Below are positions 1 through 6,580 of a DNA stretch of 10,374 nucleotides, piece after piece (positions within the stretch are counted from its first letter, which is position 1; each line of letters starts with the position of its first letter). The stretch is from Methanobacteriota archaeon (lineage in GTDB: Archaea > Thermoplasmatota > Poseidoniia > Poseidoniales > Poseidoniaceae), in contig PBOE01000001.1 in NCBI GenBank assembly GCA_002725275.1, positions 5,214 to 15,587 on the forward strand, in the 5' to 3' direction. The translations under genes were made by a program, and so were the position numbers. The notes under the pieces were generated by a model. It was not told the DNA's origin. It searched no databases and saw only the letters and a program-made list of their open reading frames with translations.

Positions 1-978
1 GACGCTGCCTGAAAAGGTCTCTACCTGTTCGGCGATGGCCGTCCACGACTTTCCCTCGCTCGCCTCTCCTTCCCTCAGCACGTCGGCGCCGATGAGCAAG
101 GTCTCCACGGCGCCTTGTTCCGTTGCACGTTCAATGGCCGCTTGGCCGTAGGCGACGGCCCCGTTGGTGGAGATCCGCTTCCACGCCTCTTCGAGCAGTC
201 CGATTTCCTGAACCATACGATGCTGTGAGAGCAGGTCGCCTGCCAACCCCTCCCGCAGCACTTCGTTGGCCGCGGCTCGCCCGCCGATGGTGGTCCCGAC
301 AGACAGCATCTGGCGTTGGTGGCCAGCCGCTTTGAGGTCGGCCAGCATTCGGTCTCGGTTCTGTCCCGGACCGCACAACACCAAAGGAAGATCGTCATCG
401 AGTTGTTGGGTCAACCCGTCAACGATGGTGGCCCTGAACTGCTTGGCGATGCCATCGGTTTGACGAAGATCGCCTCGCTTGCCCCCTCCTCGCATCGTCC
501 AAGTTGCACTTTCCCTCAAGCCTCGTGCAGAGGCAAAGAACAGGATCATCTCGTCGCCCTCCACCACCAGCAACGCCACTTGAGACTGGCTGGCAGCCCG
601 CAGGCTCTCATCCAGCAAGTCCCGGTCGTGCTTACTGAACCCTCGGGCGGAGGAGAGTTTGATGTCGTCGCGAAGCCCAACCACGTGGGTGTGGTGCAGG
701 CCGATGTCAATGGGGGCTTCTTCGATGATGCCGTGGACTCGCAAGGTGTCGGTGAAGGTTTGATGCTCGGTGTGGTCCACCGAGAGACGAATCCACATCT
801 TCTTTCGCTCCGCTTGTTTTGACCGACCACCTTCGTCGCCGCCCGTGGTTTGGTCCCTGCGCTCACCGAGCATCCCGACGGACATACCGGGTTGAATCAG
901 GCGGTGCAAGACCCACAAATCGTCGACGGTTTGCACGCGCAAACGCCATTCGTGATGGTCTCGTCCCAGAACGTCCAT
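1..978 (-). CDS. pelA: mRNA surveillance protein Pelota (Dom34 homologue), partial, C-terminus cut by window edge
   Basis: Pelota binds the A site of stalled ribosomes and, with aRF1-family partner GTPases and ABCE1, drives no-go/non-stop rescue in the cytoplasm. The frame is open from the ATG at 978 to base 1, giving 326 residues; family members are about 350, so roughly the last 20-25 are missing. The three eRF1-like domains are visible. Domain 1 spans about 1-130 (QTVDDLWVLHRLIQPG at 16-31, TLRVHGIIEE at 78-87). Domain 2 spans about 131-230 (GGGKRGD at 164-170) and has no GGQ hydrolysis motif, as expected for Pelota rather than aRF1. Domain 3 starts near 235 (NEVLREGLAGDLLSQ, AYGQAAIERATEQGAVETLLI at 277-296). 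The start is fixed by the family N-terminus and by a GGTGA ribosome binding site formed by the end of fhs, four bases upstream. A charged Gly-rich loop at 43-60 is less conserved. Identity is inferred from recognised motifs, with good confidence. Confidence 0.9.
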   Translation of the reverse strand, partial: MDVLGRDHHEWRLRVQTVDDLWVLHRLIQPGMSVGMLGERRDQTTGGDEGGRSKQAERKKMWIRLSVDHTEHQTFTDTLRVHGIIEEAPIDIGLHHTHVVGLRDDIKLSSARGFSKHDRDLLDESLRAASQSQVALLVVEGDEMILFFASARGLRESATWTMRGGGKRGDLRQTDGIAKQFRATIVDGLTQQLDDDLPLVLCGPGQNRDRMLADLKAAGHQRQMLSVGTTIGGRAAANEVLREGLAGDLLSQHRMVQEIGLLEEAWKRISTNGAVAYGQAAIERATEQGAVETLLIGADVLREGEASEGKSWTAIAEQVETFSGSV

Positions 979-982
979 TCCT

Positions 983-987
983 TCACC
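983..987 (-). promoter_or_regulatory. Ribosome binding site for Pelota, inside the fhs stop region
   Basis: On the minus strand GGTGA (987 to 983) lies four bases before the Pelota ATG, and its TGA is itself the fhs stop codon. GGTGA can pair with the UCACC part of the archaeal 16S 3' end. The two genes are therefore probably translationally coupled. This supports the ATG at 978 as the start. Confidence 0.55.
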
Positions 988-2716
988 CAAACACGCCGAG
1001 GAGGTTCCCGTCTTCATCCATGTCCATGTCGAGGGCAGCCGGGCGCTTTGGCAACCCTGGCATCGTCATCATGTCGCCGAGAACCGCGACCACGAAACCC
1101 GCACCAGCGTTCAATCTGAATTCTCGAACGGGGACGGTGAATCCGGTCGGTGCGCCGAGCAAGCCAGCGTCGTGCGAGAACGAATACTGGGTTTTGGCCA
1201 TGCACACGGGCAAGTGGCCGTAGCCCCAAGAGCGGATTCGGTCCAACTCACGCTTGGCTTTGGCCGTCAATTCCAGCCCTTCGGCTTTGTACATGCGTTT
1301 GGCCACCGCCTCGGCTTTGTCCAGCACGTCCGTCTCAGGCGTGAACAGGGGAACGAAGGGGCGACCGGCGGCGACGTGGTTTTGCACCGCCTTCACCACG
1401 GCCTCAGCCAGGTCCTTTCCACCTTCACCGCCTTTGGCGTGCACCTCGGTGATGCACACGGCACTCGCTCCGCTGTCGTGCGCTGCTTGGCTGATGGCGG
1501 CCAGTTCGGCCTCGGTATCGGATGCAAATCGATTGATGGACACCACCACGGGGACCCCAAAGGAGGTCATGTTCCGGATGTGTCGGTCGAGGTTGGTTTT
1601 GGCACCGAGGCTGGTGGCCTCGACGTTTTCGGCTTCGAGGGTGGCTTTGTCAGGCCGGATGCCGCCGCGATCCCCGAACGCACCGCCGTGAAGTTTCATC
1701 GAACGGACGGTGACGTTCATCACGACGCAATCGGGGGCTTTCCCCGAGGTCGCCGCCTTGATGTGCATGAATTTCTCCGCACCCATGTCAGAACCGAACC
1801 CTGCCTCGGTCACCACCAAGTCGGCCGCAGCCAACGCCATCCGGTCTGCGATGATGCTCGAGTTGCCGTGAGCGATGTTGGCAAACGGACCGCCGTGGAT
1901 GAACGCAGGGTTGCCCTCGAGGGTTTGCGTGATGTTGGGGAGGAAGGCTTGACGCAGCAACAAGGCCATGGCGCCTGCCCCACCGATGTCTTCGGCTTTG
2001 ACGGGATGGCCTTCGGTTGAGGTGCCCACCACGATGTCACCCAAGCGCTTGCGAAGATCGGCGTAATCGGTGGCCAGGACGAGGATGGCCATCACCTCAC
2101 TGGCTGCCGTGATGTCAAATCGATCCTCACGAACTTGGCCGTTGGCCGGACCGCCTTTGCCGACGGTGATGTTGCGGAGGGCACGGTCGTTCATGTCCAC
2201 GACGCGGGGCCAAGAGATCCTTGTCGGGTCGAGCTTGCAGGCATTCCCGTGTTTGAGGTGGTTGTCGATGAGGGAGGACAGCAGGTTGTGAGCGGAGGTC
2301 ACGGCGTGAAGGTCGCCGGTCAGGTGGAGGTTGATGTCTTCCATCGGAAGCACTTGTGCGTGCCCGCCGCCCGCTGCGCCGCCTTTGATGCCGAACACCG
2401 GGCCCATTGATGGCTCGCGAATCACACAGGTGGCGGACTGGCCGATGGCGCACAGTGCCTGAGTGAGGCCGATCGTGGTGACCGTCTTGCCTTCGCCAAA
2501 TGGCGTGGGGTTGACCGAGGTCACCAGAACGAGGCTGCCTTGCGGCTTTGAAAAGCGCTCCTTGAGCGCACGCCAGTTGATTTTGGCCACGCCGTTCCCC
2601 ATCGGGGTGAGCTCGTGAGCGGAGATGCCGAGTTTCCAAGCAACCGCTTCAATCGGTTCCATGTTGGCGGCGCGTGCGATTTCAAGGTCGGAGGCCATTG
2701 GTTGGGTCCGTCTCAT
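983..2716 (-). CDS. fhs: Formate--tetrahydrofolate ligase (10-formyl-THF synthetase)
   Basis: This cytoplasmic enzyme makes 10-formyl-THF from formate, THF and ATP, feeding purine synthesis and one-carbon exchange. The protein is 577 aa; the family is usually 555-560, and the excess is mostly the few extra N-terminal residues. Visible signatures are the P-loop-like TPFGEGKT at about 71-78, the following REPSMGPVFGIKGGAAGGG block, the MEDINLHLTGDLHAVTSAHN block, VCMAKTQYSFSHD, and PTGFTVPVREFRLNAGAGFV near the C-terminus. All are hallmarks of monofunctional Fhs. Two starts are possible: ATG at 2716 (AAGGA four bases upstream, favoured here) or ATG at 2698, which gives MASDLEIARAANMEP and fits family N-termini better but has no clear ribosome binding site. 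It lies 72 bp after the flotillin gene and 4 bp before Pelota. The enzyme is widespread in bacteria and patchy in archaea. Confidence 0.96.
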   Translation of the reverse strand: MRRTQPMASDLEIARAANMEPIEAVAWKLGISAHELTPMGNGVAKINWRALKERFSKPQGSLVLVTSVNPTPFGEGKTVTTIGLTQALCAIGQSATCVIREPSMGPVFGIKGGAAGGGHAQVLPMEDINLHLTGDLHAVTSAHNLLSSLIDNHLKHGNACKLDPTRISWPRVVDMNDRALRNITVGKGGPANGQVREDRFDITAASEVMAILVLATDYADLRKRLGDIVVGTSTEGHPVKAEDIGGAGAMALLLRQAFLPNITQTLEGNPAFIHGGPFANIAHGNSSIIADRMALAAADLVVTEAGFGSDMGAEKFMHIKAATSGKAPDCVVMNVTVRSMKLHGGAFGDRGGIRPDKATLEAENVEATSLGAKTNLDRHIRNMTSFGVPVVVSINRFASDTEAELAAISQAAHDSGASAVCITEVHAKGGEGGKDLAEAVVKAVQNHVAAGRPFVPLFTPETDVLDKAEAVAKRMYKAEGLELTAKAKRELDRIRSWGYGHLPVCMAKTQYSFSHDAGLLGAPTGFTVPVREFRLNAGAGFVVAVLGDMMTMPGLPKRPAALDMDMDEDGNLLGVFG

Positions 2717-2720
2717 CGGG

Positions 2721-2725
2721 TCCTT
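2721..2725 (-). promoter_or_regulatory. Ribosome binding site supporting the upstream fhs start
   Basis: AAGGA on the minus strand (2725 to 2721) sits four bases before the ATG at 2716. The alternative ATG at 2698 is preceded by ACGGACCCAACC, a poor match. The site favours the longer protein, although protein conservation alone would favour the shorter one. Confidence 0.4.
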
Positions 2726-2752
2726 GAAGCCGTCGCCCGGTCGTGGTGCGCT

Positions 2753-2772
2753 CGGGTCGGTTTAGCGACCCG
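2753..2772 (-). other. Small GC-rich hairpin between flotillin and fhs
   Basis: A perfect 7-bp inverted repeat (CGGGTCG at 2753-2759 and CGACCCG at 2766-2772) encloses a 6-base loop. It lies in the 72-bp gap after the flotillin stop codon and before fhs. No T-run follows it on the minus strand, so it is not a typical terminator. It may be an RNA-processing or stability element at the 3' end of the flotillin message, or chance in GC-rich DNA. Confidence 0.35.
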
Positions 2773-2788
2773 TCGGTGAACGGGGGAA

Positions 2789-4174
2789 TCACTCGTCTTT
2801 CATCGTACCGAGGTAGTCCGGAAGGTCAACCCCTGCCATCTTGGCCACGTCGTGGACCGGAGGTAGGCTCTGGATGAGCGAGGAGACGAAGTTGGAGGTT
2901 GCCCCACCGCCTTCAGTCCCGTTGCCCGAGTCCCAAACGGTGATCTTGTCGATCTTGAGGTTGGCAATGGCTTCGGTCTGACGGGCCACGAGTTCCTCGA
3001 TTTTCTCGACCATGAGCAGCGTAGCAGCGGCTTTGGCATCGCCTCCGGCGCTGGCCACGAGTCGAGCATAACCTTCGGCTTTGGCTTCGAGCACCGCTCG
3101 CTGACCCTCGGCTTCGGCGTTGTAGGCCGCCAGGGTGGCGTCGGCCTGACCTTGTGCGATGCGGCGCTGGCGTTCGGCCTCGGCTTCTGCGGCGATTTCA
3201 ATCTGTTGCTTCGAGACTTCCTCACGGGCGATTTCCTCGGCTCGCAGACGCTGGCCTTCGAACTCGTACTGAGCCTTCTCAATCTCAACCTGAGCCTTAC
3301 GCTTGGCGACTTCCGAACGCTTCAGCGCTTCAGCTTCCTTTTCAGCAAGGTCGGCGTTGAAACTGGCAATGTCGGCACGGGACAGGTTTTCACCTTCAAC
3401 GGCCTTGGATTCTTGCTGTTGGACGAAGACACGTCGGTCGGCTTCTGCTTCCTTTTGCCCCTTGTCGGACTCGGCCCGGTTCTTGGCGACCTGAATTTCA
3501 CGGGCCCGGTCGGCTTCGGCCTGTCCAACCGCACCGTCTCGGGTAGCGTTGGCTCGGTCGACGTCGGCCTTGGCGATGGCTTCAGCAGCGGCCTTGGCAC
3601 CGATCGACTTGATGTAGTCGGCTTCGTCGGTGATGTCCGTGATGTTGACGTTGATGAGGTAGAGACCGATCTTGTGAAGTTCAGTGTCCACGTTGTTGAC
3701 CACTTGGCTCAAGAAGGCCTCACGGTCGCCGTTGATTTCCTCAATGGTGAGCGAAGCAACGGTGAGACGAAGTTGTCCAAAGATGATTTCTTTGGCCATG
3801 TCTTCGATGGCGACCTGGTCGAGGTTGAGCAGGCGAACGGCTGCGTTTTGCATGATGGAAGGCTTGGTGTCGATACCGATGGTAAAGGTCGATGGCACGT
3901 TAATGCGGATGTTTTGCTGCGACAAAGCGTGTTCAAGGTTGATGTTGATGGTCATCGGTTTGAGGTCGAGGAAGGCGTAGTTCTGGACCAACGGCCAGAC
4001 GATTTTCCCACCGCCGTGGTAACACTTTGCGGCGCCGGCGCCTTGGGTGTTACCGTAGACGACGAGGATCTTGTTGGCTGGTGCAAGTTTGTAGCGACTG
4101 GTCGCGATGTAGACCGTGGCGAGGACGGTAATCACAAACAGGCTGATACCAATGAGGATGAGCGTATCCATCAT
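2789..4174 (-). CDS. Flotillin-family SPFH/Band 7 membrane protein
   Basis: Flotillins are membrane-anchored scaffold proteins that oligomerise and organise membrane microdomains. The 461-aa protein has an N-terminal hydrophobic anchor (about 4-24), an SPFH domain (about 30-200, including NIRINVPSTFTIGI and DMAKEIIFGQLR), then a long Ala/Glu/Lys/Arg-rich coiled coil (about 195-375) with the EA-repeat character of flotillins (AAEAEAERQRR, AEAEGQRAVLEAKAEGYARL). The C-terminal oligomerisation segment carries NLKIDKITVWDSGNG at 406-419, a signature seen in FloT/YuaG and YqiK. Length and order fit full flotillins (about 450-550 aa) rather than short stomatins. The start is ATG 4174 or 4171; an in-frame TAG lies 15 bases upstream. 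The only GGAG is 18 bases upstream, too far for usual use, so translation may be leaderless. The preceding gene encodes a YqiJ/NfeD-like partner, the usual flotillin neighbour. Confidence 0.93.
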   Translation of the reverse strand: MMDTLILIGISLFVITVLATVYIATSRYKLAPANKILVVYGNTQGAGAAKCYHGGGKIVWPLVQNYAFLDLKPMTININLEHALSQQNIRINVPSTFTIGIDTKPSIMQNAAVRLLNLDQVAIEDMAKEIIFGQLRLTVASLTIEEINGDREAFLSQVVNNVDTELHKIGLYLINVNITDITDEADYIKSIGAKAAAEAIAKADVDRANATRDGAVGQAEADRAREIQVAKNRAESDKGQKEAEADRRVFVQQQESKAVEGENLSRADIASFNADLAEKEAEALKRSEVAKRKAQVEIEKAQYEFEGQRLRAEEIAREEVSKQQIEIAAEAEAERQRRIAQGQADATLAAYNAEAEGQRAVLEAKAEGYARLVASAGGDAKAAATLLMVEKIEELVARQTEAIANLKIDKITVWDSGNGTEGGGATSNFVSSLIQSLPPVHDVAKMAGVDLPDYLGTMKDE

Positions 4175-4196
4175 GGTTGGCCCACGCTACTTCTCC

Positions 4197-4202
4197 TTTA
4201 AG
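4197..4202 (-). promoter_or_regulatory. Possible TATA element for a leaderless flotillin transcript
   Basis: On the minus strand, CTTAAA (4202 to 4197) within TTAAGTCTCTTAAAGGAG is centred about 25-26 bases before the flotillin ATG. That is the spacing expected if an archaeal transcript began at or next to the start codon. It overlaps the only Shine-Dalgarno-like GGAG, which is itself badly spaced. The evidence is one AT-rich island in a GC-rich 50-bp gap, so this is suggestive only. Confidence 0.28.
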
Positions 4203-4224
4203 AGACTTAACACGGCAGAGGACC

Positions 4225-4857
4225 TTACTCTTCCTCGGAGACCATGGCGTCAGCGACCTTGAGTGGGCGCACGACGAGAATTTCTGCAATGTTTCCGGTC
4301 ACCAGAATGAACTTCCCGGTTTCGATGGTGAGTGTCTCGTCCTCGGCCACGGCTTCACAGGTTCGCAAGGCGTCCTGGAACTCAACCTGGACCTGCCCGG
4401 ATTGACCGGGCTTGATGGTTCGATACACCGTTCCCTTGGCGCCGTGTGCCATGTTGTGCACCACGGTACCGTCCGTCTCCAAACCGGCTATGGCCTGGAA
4501 GACCTTGCCGACCACCCACATGGAGCTCAATCCAGCGAGCGAGCCAGCACCGATGGCCAGGCCGGCGGGGTAGTCGCCTTGGGAAACGGCCAAACCAAAA
4601 ATACCGAACATCATCATGAAACTCAGCAAGCCTTGGATGGTGAGCATGTGGAACACGCCCTCTGCATCCATTTCGAAATTCACGTCGACGAAGGGTATGG
4701 CATCGGCAATGCCATCGGCCACGCCGCCGATGAGGACGAGCAAGAAGTAGATGGTGAAGAGGACCGTTCCAATGACGGCCATGGCCGCAAAGAACACGTC
4801 AATGCCTTCGATGCCCTCAAGTCCGAAGAATTCCAATATTGTCGAAAACCCGAGCAT
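4225..4857 (-). CDS. YqiJ/NfeD-like membrane protein with C-terminal OB-type domain, flotillin partner
   Basis: The 210-aa protein has three predicted membrane spans (about 21-45, 68-92 and 96-122), then a soluble beta-rich domain (about 128-197). The sequence HGAKGTVYRTIKPGQSGQVQVEF followed in the domain by IETGKFILVTGNIAEILVVRPL resembles the OB fold of NfeD/YqiJ proteins. E. coli YqiJ, encoded beside the flotillin YqiK, is of almost the same length. These proteins are known flotillin companions, and YqiJ-type roles in membrane domain organisation are inferred here. An in-frame start at 5070 would add 71 residues of Ser/Arg-rich sequence covering the neighbouring gene. The ATG at 4857 is chosen because it follows the upstream stop by four bases, has GAGG ten bases upstream, and begins at the hydrophobic region. 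The gene ends 50 bp before flotillin. Assignment to the exact family rests on fold-like pattern and context. Confidence 0.75.
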   Translation of the reverse strand: MLGFSTILEFFGLEGIEGIDVFFAAMAVIGTVLFTIYFLLVLIGGVADGIADAIPFVDVNFEMDAEGVFHMLTIQGLLSFMMMFGIFGLAVSQGDYPAGLAIGAGSLAGLSSMWVVGKVFQAIAGLETDGTVVHNMAHGAKGTVYRTIKPGQSGQVQVEFQDALRTCEAVAEDETLTIETGKFILVTGNIAEILVVRPLKVADAMVSEEE

Positions 4858-4861
4858 CTTT

Positions 4862-5146
4862 TCACTTCCTCTTGCGCTTGCCTCGCTTCTTGCTCTCATC
4901 AATCTTCTGTTGTTTCTTGACCGGACGGATGTAGATAACGTAGTAGTGACCGTAGACGATGGGGCCCAACGACGCCCCCACGGCGACGGCGACCCCCCAC
5001 AACGGGAAATTGAGGGAAACGGCGACCAAGAGGACGACCAGGAGGGAGATGAGAATGAAGGCTTTTTCAAACAACATCAGGAAGATGTTGTCTCGGTCGC
5101 CGTTGACCCGGTCCTTGAGAATGAAGACCTCCATCAAGCCGGGCAT
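4862..5146 (-). CDS. Small two-span membrane protein with basic tail, unknown family
   Basis: I do not recognise the family. The 94-aa protein has a polar, charged N-terminus (DRVNGDRDN at 12-20), two hydrophobic stretches (about 27-46 and 49-73) and a strongly basic C-terminus (residues 77-94, KKQQ then KKRGKRKRK), which should face the cytoplasm by the positive-inside rule. Both ends would then be cytoplasmic. The gene is separated by 12 bp from the upstream small membrane gene and by 4 bp from the YqiJ-like gene, so it is almost certainly part of the flotillin operon. The start at 5146 has a GGTGA site six bases upstream; ATG 5134 is an alternative that would drop four residues. The basic tail could contact phospholipid head groups or a partner such as the acidic C-terminus of the 210-aa protein; that is speculation. 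Confidence 0.72.
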   Translation of the reverse strand: MPGLMEVFILKDRVNGDRDNIFLMLFEKAFILISLLVVLLVAVSLNFPLWGVAVAVGASLGPIVYGHYYVIYIRPVKKQQKIDESKKRGKRKRK

Positions 5147-5152
5147 GACGGT

Positions 5153-5157
5153 TCACC
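5153..5157 (-). promoter_or_regulatory. Ribosome binding site for the 94-aa membrane protein
   Basis: GGTGA on the minus strand (5157 to 5153) is six bases before the ATG at 5146 and just after the stop codon of the upstream gene. The same motif precedes Pelota, which suggests it is a regular Shine-Dalgarno form in this genome. It supports the start at 5146 over the internal ATG at 5134. Confidence 0.5.
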
Positions 5158-5158
5158 A

Positions 5159-5470
5159 TCAAACCGCAGCCAGAAGAATTTCAAAGATCACGATGATGAA
5201 GACGTACAATCCAGCGATGAACATCACCGGTTGGGGGTTATCGGCTTCCATCTGTCCTTTGCTGATGGACTTTGGAATGATTTCACCGAACGAGGCCTCG
5301 TAGGCTTTTTCGTTTTTGTTCGACTGGTAGATGAGGAACACCACGGTGGCGATGATGATGCCCCACGATGCACCAAAGACGGTACCAAGGGCGTCTTGAA
5401 ATTCGGCCCACATCTTGAACGTCATGTAGGTGCCAAGACCGGCGGTCATGAGTCCCACGGCTCTTCCCAT
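5159..5470 (-). CDS. Small membrane protein, first gene of the flotillin operon, unknown family
   Basis: I do not recognise the family. The 103-aa protein has a mildly hydrophobic N-terminus (about 4-18), a clear span at about 32-48 (GASWGIIIATVVFLIYQ), a polar charged loop (50-80, SNKNEKAYEASFGEI) and a strongly hydrophobic last segment at about 82-102. The C-terminus ends directly after the membrane helix. It is the first gene leftward from the divergent promoter region, 12 bp before the 94-aa gene, so it probably leads the transcript for the flotillin module. Starts at 5470 and 5449 are both possible; neither has a convincing ribosome binding site, which fits leaderless translation of a first gene. 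The protein shares the two-span plan of its neighbour but has no basic tail. It may be a microdomain accessory protein, by context only. Confidence 0.7.
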   Translation of the reverse strand: MGRAVGLMTAGLGTYMTFKMWAEFQDALGTVFGASWGIIIATVVFLIYQSNKNEKAYEASFGEIIPKSISKGQMEADNPQPVMFIAGLYVFIIVIFEILLAAV

Positions 5471-5552
5471 GGTAACGAGCAGTGCGCACTCCCTCTTGAA
5501 GGTTCACACGACGCTACGGCGGCTTTTTGAGTTGTTTCCGCTTGGTACGACC
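5471..5552. promoter_or_regulatory. Divergent promoter region between the flotillin operon and aroE
   Basis: This 82-bp gap separates the minus-strand membrane gene cluster from plus-strand aroE, so it should hold promoters in both directions. Towards aroE, CTTTTTGA (5523-5530) is centred about 27 bases before the ATG at 5553, the spacing expected for an archaeal TATA-like box with a leaderless or near-leaderless transcript. Towards the left, only a weak AT-containing patch (TTCAAG on the minus strand, near 5495-5500) lies at the matching distance from the ATG at 5470. No operator-like inverted repeat was seen. Confidence 0.45.
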
Positions 5553-6530
5553 ATGCCAGCAATCCGATACGGAATTGCCGGCCGTCCCGTCGACCACAGT
5601 CTCTCTCCTCTGCTGACGGCTCTGGTGGCTCGACACCTTGGCATCGTGTTGAACGACAAACAGCTCACGATGGAACTCATCGAGGTGAACACCGTTCCCG
5701 ATGCACTGGCTTGGGGCTACGCCGGGGCCGTGCCCGAACCCATTCCGTGGGTGTACACCGGGTCGATTTTTGGGAAATTCCGGACCAAAGCCTTGTTGAA
5801 AAAGGCGGTAGATGCTGCGAGTGAGGTTGACCAAGTCCATCCTTTGCTGGTTGGCCATGACGGTATCGCTGATCAAGCGAGGTCCCGTTCAACGAAGCTT
5901 CCCACGCGCATGTTTGAACAAGAGATTTGGTTGAACCTGACGGCGCCACTGAAGCATCAACTGGATTCCAGCGCCGTGGTGGCCTTGGACGACTCGATGG
6001 CCAACAAATGCGTCAACGCCCTGCGTTGGGACGGCCGCGGCTGGTGGTGCGCAGGGGTTGATGGTACCGGCGTTGCCGATGTCCTTCACCACCACGGACG
6101 GACCCCATCCGACCACGTTCTCGGTCTTGTCGGTGGCGGCGGTGCCGCTCGGTCCACCGCCTCGGCATGGGCCGAATTGGGCGGTCGGATTCACCAGCTT
6201 CCAAGCCGGCGTATGTTCGAGGACGTGCCTTACATGGACGCCATGACCTCGGATGCTCCTGATGTCATCGTTGATTTCGACAACAAGGACGTGCTCGATG
6301 CGGAGGTGTTGCTGCTGAGGTCCGTCTACGAGCCCATGGACGGGACCGTTGACGAGCGAGCCGCTGCCATCACCGGAGGGGTGCTCGACGGCCGATGGTT
6401 GCTGGTCGCCCAACACTTGGCCTGTTGGCGTCTGCTCTGGGCGCCGGAACGGGCCCAAGATTTGCCATCCCTCGGTATGCTGTTGACGCAGTTGTTGGAG
6501 GCTGAATCCCTGCTTGCCACCTACGCATGA
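5553..6530 (+). CDS. aroE: Divergent shikimate dehydrogenase (AroE) with N-domain insertion
   Basis: AroE reduces 3-dehydroshikimate to shikimate with NADPH in chorismate synthesis. The 325-aa protein is longer than usual (about 270-290), but the catalytic set maps onto E. coli AroE: GRPVDHSLSP at 10-19 (Ser16, Ser18), NLTAPLK at 128-134 (Thr130, Lys134), Asn155, GVDGTG with Asp170, the Rossmann loop VGGGGAAR at 193-200, YEP at 259-261, and SLGMLLTQ ending in Gln313. Spacing from Lys134 onward matches E. coli nearly exactly (21, 15 and 143 residues between key positions). In contrast, Ser18 to Lys134 is 116 residues against 49 in E. coli, so about 65-70 extra residues sit in the substrate domain. 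The usual NTD before the key Asp is GVD. An upstream in-frame ATG at 5430 is rejected because it would overlap the divergent gene and the family N-terminus begins at 5553. It is probably active, although a related dehydrogenase activity is possible. Confidence 0.85.
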   Translation: MPAIRYGIAGRPVDHSLSPLLTALVARHLGIVLNDKQLTMELIEVNTVPDALAWGYAGAVPEPIPWVYTGSIFGKFRTKALLKKAVDAASEVDQVHPLLVGHDGIADQARSRSTKLPTRMFEQEIWLNLTAPLKHQLDSSAVVALDDSMANKCVNALRWDGRGWWCAGVDGTGVADVLHHHGRTPSDHVLGLVGGGGAARSTASAWAELGGRIHQLPSRRMFEDVPYMDAMTSDAPDVIVDFDNKDVLDAEVLLLRSVYEPMDGTVDERAAAITGGVLDGRWLLVAQHLACWRLLWAPERAQDLPSLGMLLTQLLEAESLLATYA

Positions 6531-6569
6531 AACAGAAGAGTCTTTGATTCACGAACCCCGGTGGGTGGC

Positions 6570-6574
6570 AGGGG
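6570..6574 (+). promoter_or_regulatory. Possible ribosome binding site of the secreted protein gene
   Basis: AGGGG ends six bases before the ATG at 6581 in the 50-bp gap after aroE. No TATA-like element sits at leaderless spacing, so the gene is probably read with aroE or from a promoter inside it. The match to GGAGG is only partial. Confidence 0.35.
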
Positions 6575-6580
6575 ACACGC

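Noticed and set aside
316..822. Plus-strand open frame of 168 codons in the first kilobase
   Set aside because: The minus-strand frame through this stretch is uninterrupted from 978 to 1 and encodes Pelota, so this is antisense noise.
1172..2020. Plus-strand open frame of 282 codons antisense to fhs
   Set aside because: It lies wholly within the clearly recognised fhs gene, has no recognisable domain, and is a shadow of GC-rich codon use.
3152..4201. Plus-strand open frame of 349 codons antisense to flotillin
   Set aside because: The protein is an odd Val/Gly/Asp-rich composition with no motif, and it mirrors the high-GC coiled-coil codons of flotillin. The minus-strand frame has all family signatures.
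4225..5070. Extended start (281 codons) for the YqiJ-like gene
   Set aside because: The added 71 residues are Ser/Arg/Pro-rich and overlap the 94-aa membrane gene in another frame. The ATG at 4857 begins at the expected membrane segment right after the upstream stop.
5430..5552. Upstream in-frame start for aroE at 5430
   Set aside because: It would overlap the start of the divergent 103-aa gene, and the AroE family N-terminus (xxRYGIAGRPxxHSxSP) begins at 5553.
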